Source: Bog-473 sp964457065
Lineage (GTDB): Bacteria > Actinomycetota > Acidimicrobiia > Acidimicrobiales > RAAP-2
Direction: 5' to 3'
Assembly: GCA_964457065.1 (NCBI GenBank)
Contig: CAYWDQ010000007.1
Location: 1-56,595 of the forward strand
Length of the DNA: 56,595 nucleotides
In this document: piece after piece, positions 8,154-14,902 of the stretch
Position numbering within the stretch: position 1 is the stretch's first letter
Layout of the letters: each line of letters opens with the position of its first letter
Notes under the pieces: generated by a model
What the model was told of the DNA's origin: nothing
The model's database searches: none
The model's input: only the letters and a program-made list of their open reading frames with translations
Position numbers and translations under genes: made by a program

Positions 8154-8639
8154 CTAGACGCCGGAGAGGGCGGACAGGGCGATGCGCAGCGTCTGGTCCA
8201 GCCCCCAGGCCACGCTCTCGGTGCGCACGGCGTCCGCCGCGGCGACGACCAGGAACGGCGGGCCCGCGACGCGGTAGTGGGCGAACGCGGGCGTGCTCAT
8301 CACGACCGGGACCTCGGGCCCCGTCGCCGCGCCGGCGGCCAGCGCGGCGATGGCCGCCGGGTCCTCCTCCCCCGCCGAACGCGTGACCACGGCCAGGCGG
8401 GCCGCGCCGTCGAGGCCGGCGTGCAGGTCGGCGAGGCCCTCCCACAGGTCGCGGCAGCCGAGGCAGCCCGCCGAGAGGAACAGGAGCAGCACCGGCGCGG
8501 CGGCCTCCACCACTTGAATGCGGCAGGGGGCGCCGGCGGGGTCGAGTCCCACCACGTCCCGCGGCGCCGTCGTCGGGGGGCCCACGGTGGTGGGGATGGG
8601 GCGGAGCCGGCTCAGGATCTCCGCCGGCGGCTCGGTCAC
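8154..8639 (-). CDS. thioredoxin-like fold protein with CxxC
   Basis: A 161-residue protein with a thioredoxin-like core: a strand (APVLLLFLSA) leads into GCLGCRDLWEGL, the expected site of a CxxC redox motif. It has no signal peptide, so it is probably cytoplasmic. A C-terminal GPPFLVVAAADAVRTESVAWG block matches the strand and hairpin after the cis-Pro region. The GTG start overlaps the stop of the zinc-ribbon-like gene (GTGA). Function is unknown; a methylamine-dehydrogenase-accessory or peroxiredoxin-like role is only a guess. Confidence 0.72.
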   Translation of the reverse strand: MTEPPAEILSRLRPIPTTVGPPTTAPRDVVGLDPAGAPCRIQVVEAAAPVLLLFLSAGCLGCRDLWEGLADLHAGLDGAARLAVVTRSAGEEDPAAIAALAAGAATGPEVPVVMSTPAFAHYRVAGPPFLVVAAADAVRTESVAWGLDQTLRIALSALSGV

Positions 8640-8881
8640 GACGCCTTCGAGGGCTCGCCCGGCTCTCCCTGCTCCTCGTCGGTGATCTCGACCACGCTCC
8701 GACCGTGCCCGCACCAGCGGCACGCCACGGCGTCGACGTGACGGGAGAGCACCTCCTCGTCCTCGACCACCAACTCCCCGCCCACGGTGTAGTGGTAGAA
8801 GGCCTTGGTCGTCTCCGAGGCGGTGACGTCGAAGCGGGTGAGGTTGCCGCAACCGTCGCAGCGGTATCGAGGGAGGCTCAC
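8636..8881 (-). CDS. small zinc-ribbon-like protein
   Basis: An 81-residue protein with two CxxC knuckles (CDGC near residue 8, CRWC near residue 54), consistent with one zinc site. The tail is acidic. It starts at GTG with TACCGT (8889-8894, minus strand) 7 bases before it and no ribosome binding site, so it is probably leaderless. It is coupled to the thioredoxin-like gene. I do not recognise a specific function. Confidence 0.72.
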   Translation of the reverse strand: MSLPRYRCDGCGNLTRFDVTASETTKAFYHYTVGGELVVEDEEVLSRHVDAVACRWCGHGRSVVEITDEEQGEPGEPSKAS

Positions 8882-8888
8882 CCGCCCA

Positions 8889-8894
8889 ACGGTA
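8889..8894 (-). promoter_or_regulatory. putative -10 element (leaderless) for the zinc-ribbon gene
   Basis: TACCGT on the minus strand, 7 bases before the GTG start at 8881. Confidence 0.45.
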
Positions 8895-8981
8895 GTCGGC
8901 GTGCCCGGCGCCCTCTCCGAGGCCGGCGCGGGCGTTGGAGCCGTGCGGTCCGGCAGTGCGTCCGGGCCCGGTGGTGCTGCC

Positions 8982-9242
8982 CTACGCGCTGGCGAGCACC
9001 TCGCCGAACACGACCCTGGTCATCGTGACGCCGGGGGCGCCGCCGTCCGCCGGCGGCGCGGCGTCGTGGGCCTGCTCCTCGGTGTCGTACACGGCGATGG
9101 ACGTGCCGGTCCCGTCACCGAGGCGTACCCAGTAGGCGGCCACGAACCCCGGCGCCTGCCTGACGGCGGGGACGAGCTGCTCGAGCCCCCGCACGGCGGC
9201 ATCGGGGTCGGTGATCTCGACGTCGACCACGACTGCATGCAT
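8982..9242 (-). CDS. ABM/dimeric alpha-beta-barrel small protein
   Basis: An 86-residue protein with the pattern of a stress-responsive or antibiotic-monooxygenase-like alpha-beta barrel: VVVDVEITDPDAAVRGLEQL, then APGFVAAYWVRLGDGTGTSIAVYDTEEQA. The ATG is fixed by GAGGAGG seven bases upstream. No catalytic residue can be assigned. It probably acts as a dimer in the cytoplasm. Confidence 0.72.
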   Translation of the reverse strand: MHAVVVDVEITDPDAAVRGLEQLVPAVRQAPGFVAAYWVRLGDGTGTSIAVYDTEEQAHDAAPPADGGAPGVTMTRVVFGEVLASA

Positions 9243-9331
9243 TGGCGTTCCTCCTCGCTCAGAGGTGCCGCGATTCTCGCACGGCGGGCGGCGCTGCGCA
9301 CCGGCCGTCGGGCCGGGCATCGCCGGTGCTC

Positions 9332-10126
9332 CTAGATGCGGTTCAGCAGCTCGCTCTTCTTGGCGGCGAACTCCTCCTCGGAGAGGATGCCGCGCCGGCG
9401 GAGGTCGTCGAGCTCAATGAGCCGGTCCCGTATCTCGAACGGCGCGGTCGCCGGTGCCGGGGCGCCCGAGGGGGGCGCCGTCGCGGCGGCGGGAGGCGCG
9501 GCCAGCCCGAACGGCGGTGTGTCGTGCTCGTCGCGGCCGCCGGGGCCGGTGTCGCCGTGGTCCGTGTCGTCGACCCGGTCGTGGCGCGCCGCGCGGCGCT
9601 CGTCGAAGGGCAGCATGTACTGCGGGATGGGCTCGCGCTGCCCGCCGCCCACGATCTCGTTGATCTGCGAGTTGATGACGCGCTGCACGATGGCCGGCTT
9701 GCGCATGTACTCGAGGGTCATGGAGTCGTCCTCGCCCTGCACGTCGATGATGAGGCTGCCCGTTCCGAGCAGCCGCTCGATGAGCGCCTGCCTGATGTTG
9801 ACCTCGGTGATGCGCTGCAGGCGCAGCTGCACCGTGTCGCGGCCGAGGATGCCCTGGCGCACGAGGATGCGGGTCGACGTCAGCGCGACGTCGTAGGAGC
9901 GCCAGCGGACGTAGCGGCCGAGCAGCCACAGTCCGGGGATGAGGGCGATGATGATGATCGGGTAGTTCGTCCACCCCGGCGGGTTGTGCCACAAGACGAC
10001 CAGCACGATCAGCGCCGCCCAGACCCCGATGGACGAGAAGAGCGGGCCGAAGAGGAAGATCCAGTGCGGGCGCAGCTCGGCCAGCAGCTCCTCGTCCTCG
10101 TTGAGGAATTTCCGAGGGAGGGCCAT
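9332..10126 (-). CDS. PH-domain (bPH2/YdbT-like) membrane protein with SHOCT tail
   Basis: A 264-residue membrane protein. Two transmembrane segments lie at ~25-46 (FLFGPLFSSIGVWAALIVLVV) and ~53-72 (YPIIIIALIPGLWLLG). A bacterial PH-like domain follows (RWRSYDVALTSTRILVRQGILGRD). After a Pro/Ala-rich linker the C-terminus is a SHOCT module (LIELDDLRRRGILSEEEFAAKKSELL). It starts at ATG 10126, with TACGCT six bases upstream and no ribosome binding site. It is divergent from the rhodanese gene. The cellular role of this family is not known. Confidence 0.85.
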   Translation of the reverse strand: MALPRKFLNEDEELLAELRPHWIFLFGPLFSSIGVWAALIVLVVLWHNPPGWTNYPIIIIALIPGLWLLGRYVRWRSYDVALTSTRILVRQGILGRDTVQLRLQRITEVNIRQALIERLLGTGSLIIDVQGEDDSMTLEYMRKPAIVQRVINSQINEIVGGGQREPIPQYMLPFDERRAARHDRVDDTDHGDTGPGGRDEHDTPPFGLAAPPAAATAPPSGAPAPATAPFEIRDRLIELDDLRRRGILSEEEFAAKKSELLNRI

Positions 10127-10132
10127 CGCTCC

Positions 10133-10138
10133 AGCGTA
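10133..10138 (-). promoter_or_regulatory. putative -10 element (leaderless), PH/SHOCT gene
   Basis: TACGCT on the minus strand ends 6 bases before the ATG at 10126. It lies in a 66-base divergent promoter region shared with the rhodanese gene. Confidence 0.5.
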
Positions 10139-10180
10139 CCGGCGGTGCACGCCGCCGAGGGGCACCGTCGCGCCGGGGCC

Positions 10181-10186
10181 TAGCCT
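10181..10186 (+). promoter_or_regulatory. putative -10 element (leaderless), rhodanese gene
   Basis: TAGCCT ends 6 bases before the ATG at 10193, with no ribosome binding site in between. Confidence 0.5.
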
Positions 10187-10192
10187 GGGCCC

Positions 10193-10501
10193 ATGCCCTA
10201 TGCCGAGGTCGAGCCCGACGTGGTCAAGGCGCGCATCGCCCGCGGCGAGGAGGTCTTCCTCCTCGACGTGCGCGAGCCCGACGAGGTGGCGGCCTGGGCG
10301 TACCCGATCGGGGTGAACATCCCGCTCGGCCAGCTGGGCGACCGCCTGGACGAGATCCCCAAGGACGTGACGATCGTGGTGGCCTGCCACGTCGGGGGCC
10401 GCTCCGCCGCTGCGGCCAAGGCGCTCAGCGAGGCCGGCTGGACGGCCGAGAACCTCACCGGCGGCGCCGTCGCCTGGGCGGCCGGGGAGGCCGACGCGTA
10501 G
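10193..10501 (+). CDS. single-domain rhodanese-like protein
   Basis: A 102-residue rhodanese domain, which carries sulfur on an active-site Cys. FLLDVREPDEVAAW is the family's first motif. The active-site loop is ACHVGGRSAAAA, with the Cys present, and GWTAENLTGGAVAWAA is the C-terminal signature. It is cytoplasmic with no signal peptide. It could act as a thiosulfate sulfurtransferase or sulfur carrier; the partner is unknown. Confidence 0.88.
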   Translation: MPYAEVEPDVVKARIARGEEVFLLDVREPDEVAAWAYPIGVNIPLGQLGDRLDEIPKDVTIVVACHVGGRSAAAAKALSEAGWTAENLTGGAVAWAAGEADA

Positions 10502-10538
10502 GTAGTCGGCCGCCGGGTCCGCGCCGACGGGCTCCGGC

Positions 10539-12428
10539 TCAGTGCCGCCCGCTCGGCCACGCCGACCCATGTCTGCACGAGTGCTGCACGTGTCGACAGC
10601 GAAAGGAGCCGTGCACGCCGTCCAGCGGCCCCTCGGAGCTCGTCGCGGTGACGGTCAGGCCGGCGAAGCTGGAGAAGGATCCGACGAAGTCGGGTCCGGA
10701 GGGCGTCACGGCGTCCACGACGTAGACGCCGGGTCCGAGCTGGCCGTCGGTGAGGGCACAGGACCCGGTCCCGTTGGCGGTCGTGAGCGTCACCTGGCAC
10801 AGCTCCCCGGCCGAGTCGTCGATCTGCACCGAGACGTTCTCCGGCGGGGTCACGTTCATCGTGAAGACCTCCGATGACTCGTTGCCCGACGACACGGAGC
10901 TCTCGCTCGGGTCGAGCGCGGTGGCCGTCAGCGTCGGCGCGGGAGTAGTCGTGCCTACCGCTGGCGGCTCGGGAGTAGTCGTGGACGACGGCGCGGGCGC
11001 CGGCGTGCTCGTGGTCGACGGCGCGGGTCCCGACGCAGCCGGAATCGGGCTCCCTGTCGGTGCGGGTGCAGTCGTGGTGGTCGTCGGGGCCGGTGAGGTC
11101 GTCGTGGTGGTCGTCGCGGTCGCTGGAGTGACCGTGGTCGTCGTCGGGGTGTTCGTCGTCGTGGTGGTCGTCGTCGTGGTGGTCGTCGGGGCCGTGGTGG
11201 TCGTCGGGGCCGTGGTCGTCGCGGTCGCTGGATTCGTCGTGGTGGTCGTCGGGGCCGTGGTCGTCGTCGGGGCCGGTGGATTCGTCGTGGTCGTCGTCGG
11301 GTCCGGTGAATTCGTCGTTGCTGCGGTGGTGGACGTCGTCGTGGTCGGGGCCATCGCGGTGGTCAGGACTGCAGGTGCGCCCGCGGGGCCGCTCGCCACA
11401 CCGCCCGAGCCGAAGTCCTCGAGCAGCGCGTCGTACGAATTCGGGTTCGACGTCGGGCTCAGCGCCGACGTCAGATAATCGAAGTACGTGGCCTCCTCGA
11501 CGTGGTTGGCCATGATCCAGCCCGCCATGTCGTCGATGAAGGTCGGATCGTCGCCGCCGGAGACCTCTTCGTTGGCCGCCGAGTAGGACTGCCCCGCATT
11601 CCCGGGCCCCGAGCCCACTCCCCACTCGCCGAGGGCGACCGGCTTGCCCTGGGCGCTGGCGAAGGAGGTGAGCCAATTGAGGCCGTACGTCTCGGTCTCG
11701 AGGTTGGAGAACTCCGCGGTCGCCCCGGGGTAGTTGGCCCACGCCTGGTCGTAGACGTCCTCGGCCACGTAGTCGACGTAGGAATTCCCCGGGTAGTAGT
11801 CGGCGAGGTTGCCGACTCCCGAGTCGCCGATGTTCGGGCACCACTCGAACTTGAAGTCGGCCCCGGGAACGGATCGCATGGTGGTGACGATCTGCTGCCA
11901 GTACGCGACGAACTCCGACGCGTCGTCGGCCTGGGCGGCCCAGGTGAACCAGTCCCCGTTGAATTCCCAGCCGATGCGCTGAATGGAGCTGCCCTCGCCG
12001 TTGGCCACCATGTCCTTGGCGATGGTCTCGAAGTACGAGTCGTAGTCGCCGGCGGCGCCCGCAGCCAGGGTGGCCCCGGAGTCGGGAAGCATCGGGATCG
12101 AGAAGGTCATCGAATAGTTCGACTTGCTCCACGACGCCGCCTCGTCGGCCGCGGTCGACTCCATGGTCGACCAGGAGGTCGAATCGAGGTAGTCCATGGC
12201 GTAGGCGGGTTGCTGGCCCAGAGCGCTGCCGAGCGAGCTCACGCCGCCCGAGTTGCCGTAGCCGATGTAGATGCCGAGCGGCGGCGGATTCGAAGCTCCC
12301 GACGAGGTGGATCTGACGGCGTAGAACCCGGCTGCGAGAAGTACCGCTCCGAGCGCCGGGACCAGCAGGTATCGCGTGACCCGCTCCGCTCGCGCGCGCA
12401 CCGTGGACCTTTCCCGCACCTGCGACAT
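10539..12428 (-). CDS. secreted GH26-like glycoside hydrolase with long Thr-rich linker
   Basis: An exported protein of 629 residues. A signal/anchor segment (LLVPALGAVLLAAGFYAV) precedes a catalytic domain at ~50-350. The GH26-type acid/base Glu (IGWEFNGDWFTW, residue ~155) and a nucleophile Glu in PVALGEWGVGSG (~268) are visible, so a beta-mannanase or related beta-glycanase is likely. A Thr/Pro-rich linker of about 140 residues follows, then a ~100-residue Ig-like module (NVTPPENVSVQIDDSAGELC). The last ~30 residues (Cys/His/Arg-rich) look out of frame, suggesting a frameshift near the 3' end. AGGGGA precedes the ATG. Confidence 0.78.
   Translation of the reverse strand: MSQVRERSTVRARAERVTRYLLVPALGAVLLAAGFYAVRSTSSGASNPPPLGIYIGYGNSGGVSSLGSALGQQPAYAMDYLDSTSWSTMESTAADEAASWSKSNYSMTFSIPMLPDSGATLAAGAAGDYDSYFETIAKDMVANGEGSSIQRIGWEFNGDWFTWAAQADDASEFVAYWQQIVTTMRSVPGADFKFEWCPNIGDSGVGNLADYYPGNSYVDYVAEDVYDQAWANYPGATAEFSNLETETYGLNWLTSFASAQGKPVALGEWGVGSGPGNAGQSYSAANEEVSGGDDPTFIDDMAGWIMANHVEEATYFDYLTSALSPTSNPNSYDALLEDFGSGGVASGPAGAPAVLTTAMAPTTTTSTTAATTNSPDPTTTTTNPPAPTTTTAPTTTTTNPATATTTAPTTTTAPTTTTTTTTTTTNTPTTTTVTPATATTTTTTSPAPTTTTTAPAPTGSPIPAASGPAPSTTSTPAPAPSSTTTPEPPAVGTTTPAPTLTATALDPSESSVSSGNESSEVFTMNVTPPENVSVQIDDSAGELCQVTLTTANGTGSCALTDGQLGPGVYVVDAVTPSGPDFVGSFSSFAGLTVTATSSEGPLDGVHGSFRCRHVQHSCRHGSAWPSGRH
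10940..11360 (-). repeat. low-complexity Thr/Pro codon repeat (protein linker)
   Basis: Within the GH26-like gene, about 420 bases consist of near-repeats of ACC/ACG/ACT codons with CCG and GCG, encoding a glycosylation-type Thr/Pro linker. The opposite strand reads as GTC/GTG runs. Such DNA is prone to length change and assembly error. Confidence 0.8.
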
Positions 12429-12629
12429 GGCAATCCCCTGGGCGACTGTGTGTTGAACACGGCGAGCACTTCTCTCTCGTGGGGATCTTCGCACCCTTTT
12501 GCGGCGTGCGTCGGAGCGGGACTTGCAGATGTCGCGGAGTTCATGGCGCGGTCACAGAGAGTGCATGGGGGTTGCGAGTGCGGTGGCCATGAAAGTCTCG
12601 CGTCCGCCGCTCGCGACGGCGGTCCTCCG

Positions 12630-13456
12630 TCAACAACAGGCGTGCTGCCTCGGCTTCGCCAGCGCCCGGTGCGGCGTCGGGTCCATGGCAGCCACCTCGG
12701 ACTCGAAGGAGTCGAGATCGATCCGCCGTCCACCGAGCCACGTCCCGAGGACCGACACGTCCTCGGTGATCCGCCGCGGGTCCACCGTGTAGGGATCTTC
12801 GGACAGCTCGACGAGGTCGGCCAGCTTGCCGACCTGGAGCGAGGGGCGACCTGCGTGACGGCCGACAGCTCGAAGGCGCAGCCGTCGAGCCTGCGGTCGG
12901 CGGTGCGGCCGTACGACGCGCCCACGGGATCGACCGGCGGGCGCTCGTCCCAACCGAGCATCGCAATGGTGGCGGAGTTGAAGTAGGCCAGGTGGCCCGA
13001 GTTGTCCGCGACCAGGACGGGCCGGTCGGGGAAGTAGCGGTCCAGGACGGCCGCGGTCGGCATGGGCGCGGCCTGCAGTAAGCGTTCCACGCCGTTGAAC
13101 AGCAGGGGCTGACCGGCCGGAGTCTCGGCATGGAGCTTCGTGAACAGCCTCGTGACGTCGCCCCAGGTGGGGAACCCGACATAGGGCGCGATCTAGATGG
13201 CGGGCGCCTGCGTCACGACGCCGGAGACGATGGGATGGCTGTGAGGGTCGATGAATCCGGGCAGCAGGATCGTGTCGCGCAGCTGCGTCACCTTGGCGCG
13301 GGGGGACGCAGCCGTGCACTCCTCGAGCGAGCCCACCGCGGTGATGACCCCGGAGGGCACATCGAAGGCGATCGAGTCAGCCCGCGGTGTGGCCGGATCC
13401 ATGGTGATGATGGAGGCGGCGGCGAGGATCTCCGACCCCTCCCCCTCTCCCGTCAC
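12630..13456 (-). pseudogene. remnant of an amidohydrolase (YtcJ-like amidohydrolase_3)
   Basis: A decayed metal-dependent amidohydrolase. The N-terminus reads cleanly from a GTG with a GAGGAG ribosome binding site, through ILLPGFIDPHSHPIVSG with its metal-binding HSH. An in-frame TAG at 13193-13195 then interrupts it. The same frame continues with recognisable family sequence (GHLAYFNSATIAMLGW) to about 12860. There the frame shifts and jumps straight to the family's C-terminus (LQVGKLADLVELSEDPYTVDP, then GTWLGGRRID), ending at 12630. The middle of the barrel, roughly 300 residues of a usual ~550, is absent. One stop, one frameshift and one large deletion make it a pseudogene rather than a sequencing slip. 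Confidence 0.82.
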
Positions 13457-13552
13457 GTCCGCTCCTCACTGACCCCCGTCCACGTGGAGGTTGACTCTCC
13501 CAAGGGTACGCCGGGGCCGATCGCGTGGCGAGATGGATCCGCACCGGGCTCC

Positions 13553-14401
13553 TCACCCAGACGGCGACGCCATCGGGGGGTAGGCCACGAGGGCGTGCAG
13601 CATGGCGTCGGCGAACCGGAACGCTCCCGACGCGTACACCGGGCACGCGTCGGCCACCTCGGCCACCGGGCAGAAGTGCACGCCATCTGCGGCACGGACG
13701 ACGTTCGACGGCACACCGTCGACCACCGGTCCGGTGCACGGTTCCCCGATGAGACAGGGCAGCGTCTGGGAGTACACCCCGCCCGGCCCCTCGACGGCCA
13801 CAGCGGCATCGACGAACGTCACGTGCACGGGGTCGGCCGCGGCGATCTGCGCGTATTGGAGATCGAGGGCGTCCCAATGGGGAACGGACTCCTGCTGCTG
13901 ACGGGTCACGGGCGCGCCGATCAGGAACACGTGCGCACCAGTGCCGACCCAGATGGAGATCGCCGCCATGGTGTCGGCCCGGTACTTGGCGTAGTACGCC
14001 GGCGTGTAGTAGCTCAACCCCGCCATGCACGGCGTGAGAGCGTTCCCGCTGAACTCGAGGATGACCGCCTCGACCCGAAGTGTCGCCGCCATCCTTCGCA
14101 TCCTGGTCAGCCAGTCACAGATGGCCGTGCCCCCGTGCGACGAGTAGTAGGTGGTGTTGGACGTGTCCGCGGCGGCCAGGAGCCGCTTGAAATAGGGCTC
14201 GGCCTGCTGCGAGAGGGAATCACCGAAGAGAGCGACCCGCGCCGGGTACAGCTTCGGGACCGGACTCATGGCGCCGGGGGACGAGGTCGAGGTGGTGCCC
14301 GGGGTGCTCGGGCCGCTGGAGCAGGACCCGAGCAGGACCGCGGCGATCACGGCCGCGGCGAGCACCACGCGCAGTCGGCGTCGTGGAGACGAATGCCTCA
14401 T
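13553..14401 (-). CDS. SGNH/GDSL-type hydrolase lipoprotein
   Basis: A 282-residue exported protein. The N-terminus is a lipoprotein signal (basic start, AAAVIAAVLLGSC lipobox with Cys at ~27), followed by a Ser/Thr linker. SGNH blocks are visible: FGDSLS (catalytic Ser), a GGTAI and SGNALTP region (Gly/Asn oxyanion), and DGVHFCP (Asp/His). It would act on an ester or acetyl group at the cell surface. Several extra Cys may form disulfides. It starts at ATG 14401; no clear ribosome binding site is seen. The substrate is unknown. Confidence 0.8.
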   Translation of the reverse strand: MRHSSPRRRLRVVLAAAVIAAVLLGSCSSGPSTPGTTSTSSPGAMSPVPKLYPARVALFGDSLSQQAEPYFKRLLAAADTSNTTYYSSHGGTAICDWLTRMRRMAATLRVEAVILEFSGNALTPCMAGLSYYTPAYYAKYRADTMAAISIWVGTGAHVFLIGAPVTRQQQESVPHWDALDLQYAQIAAADPVHVTFVDAAVAVEGPGGVYSQTLPCLIGEPCTGPVVDGVPSNVVRAADGVHFCPVAEVADACPVYASGAFRFADAMLHALVAYPPMASPSG

Positions 14402-14708
14402 GTCGCCCCGCCCCGCCGGCGTGTGCCGGCCGACCACGAACTGTGCATGAAGGTCCCCCTCTCCTCGGGCCACACGGGTGGGGACGCCTGCGCTGCCAAC
14501 GCCCTCCGTCACCCGGCGGCCTGCCGTCCCCACGACAATGCCCTGTTCATCAGGGCGATCACAGGGCACAAGGTCCCAGAAGACGAAGCCACAAGGTCCC
14601 ACTGGAGGAGCACGACCCGGGTCCAGACCCGGGAGCGCCGCCTGTTCCCTCCAACTCTGACGTCACACCGGCACGTCACACCGGCACGGTGCATCGGCCG
14701 GCACTCGG
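14402..14708. other. intergenic region between the SGNH gene and the tRNA
   Basis: About 300 bases with no convincing gene. It holds a short hairpin (14616-14633) downstream of the minus-strand tRNA and a perfect 13-base tandem duplication (14661-14673 and 14674-14686, unit CGTCACACCGGCA). I see nothing else. Confidence 0.6.
14616..14633 (-). terminator. putative terminator hairpin after the tRNA
   Basis: An 8-base inverted repeat (14616-14623 and 14626-14633) with a 2-base loop, about 75 bases downstream of the tRNA 3' end on the minus strand. There is no T-run. Confidence 0.4.
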
Positions 14709-14781
14709 TAGGGCTGGTGGGGATCGAACCCACGACCCAAGGATTATGAGTCCTCTGCTCTGACCACTGAGCTACAGCCCC
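14709..14781 (-). tRNA. tRNA with CAU anticodon (Met elongator or Ile2)
   Basis: A 73-base cloverleaf on the minus strand. The acceptor stem is GGGGCTG with CAGCCCT (the first pair is G-U). The D stem is GCTC/GAGC, the anticodon stem GAGGA/TCCTT, and the T arm GTGGG TTCGATC CCCAC. The anticodon CAT lies at 14746-14748, and the loop is CTCATAA. The discriminator is A and CCA is not encoded. A CAU anticodon can be elongator Met or TilS-modified Ile2. The segment AGAGCAGAGGACTCATAATC resembles Ile2 tRNAs, but I cannot decide. Confidence 0.93.
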
Positions 14782-14902
14782 AGGGTGGGGTTCTAGCCGA
14801 CGGAGGCACCGGAGCGCCCACGGCCTGTACGAGGAGCCGCTCGGGGTCCTCCGGGGCGACCGGACGCCCGCACAGCGACGCGGCCCGGCATCATGGTGCG
14901 CC

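Noticed and set aside
10750..11478. Plus-strand open frame rich in Val opposite the Thr linker.
   Set aside because: It is simply the complement of ACC/ACG codon repeats in the GH26-like gene.
13193..13195. The TAG in the amidohydrolase as a recoded (read-through) codon.
   Set aside because: The gene also has a frameshift and a large deletion, so decay explains the stop better.
14661..14686. 13-base tandem duplication as an operator or attachment site.
   Set aside because: Only two copies lie next to each other, with no integrase or regulator gene nearby and no second site at another tRNA end.
14709..14781. tRNA 3' end as an integration site of a mobile element.
   Set aside because: No integrase, no direct repeat of the tRNA end and no phage or transposon genes are seen in the window.
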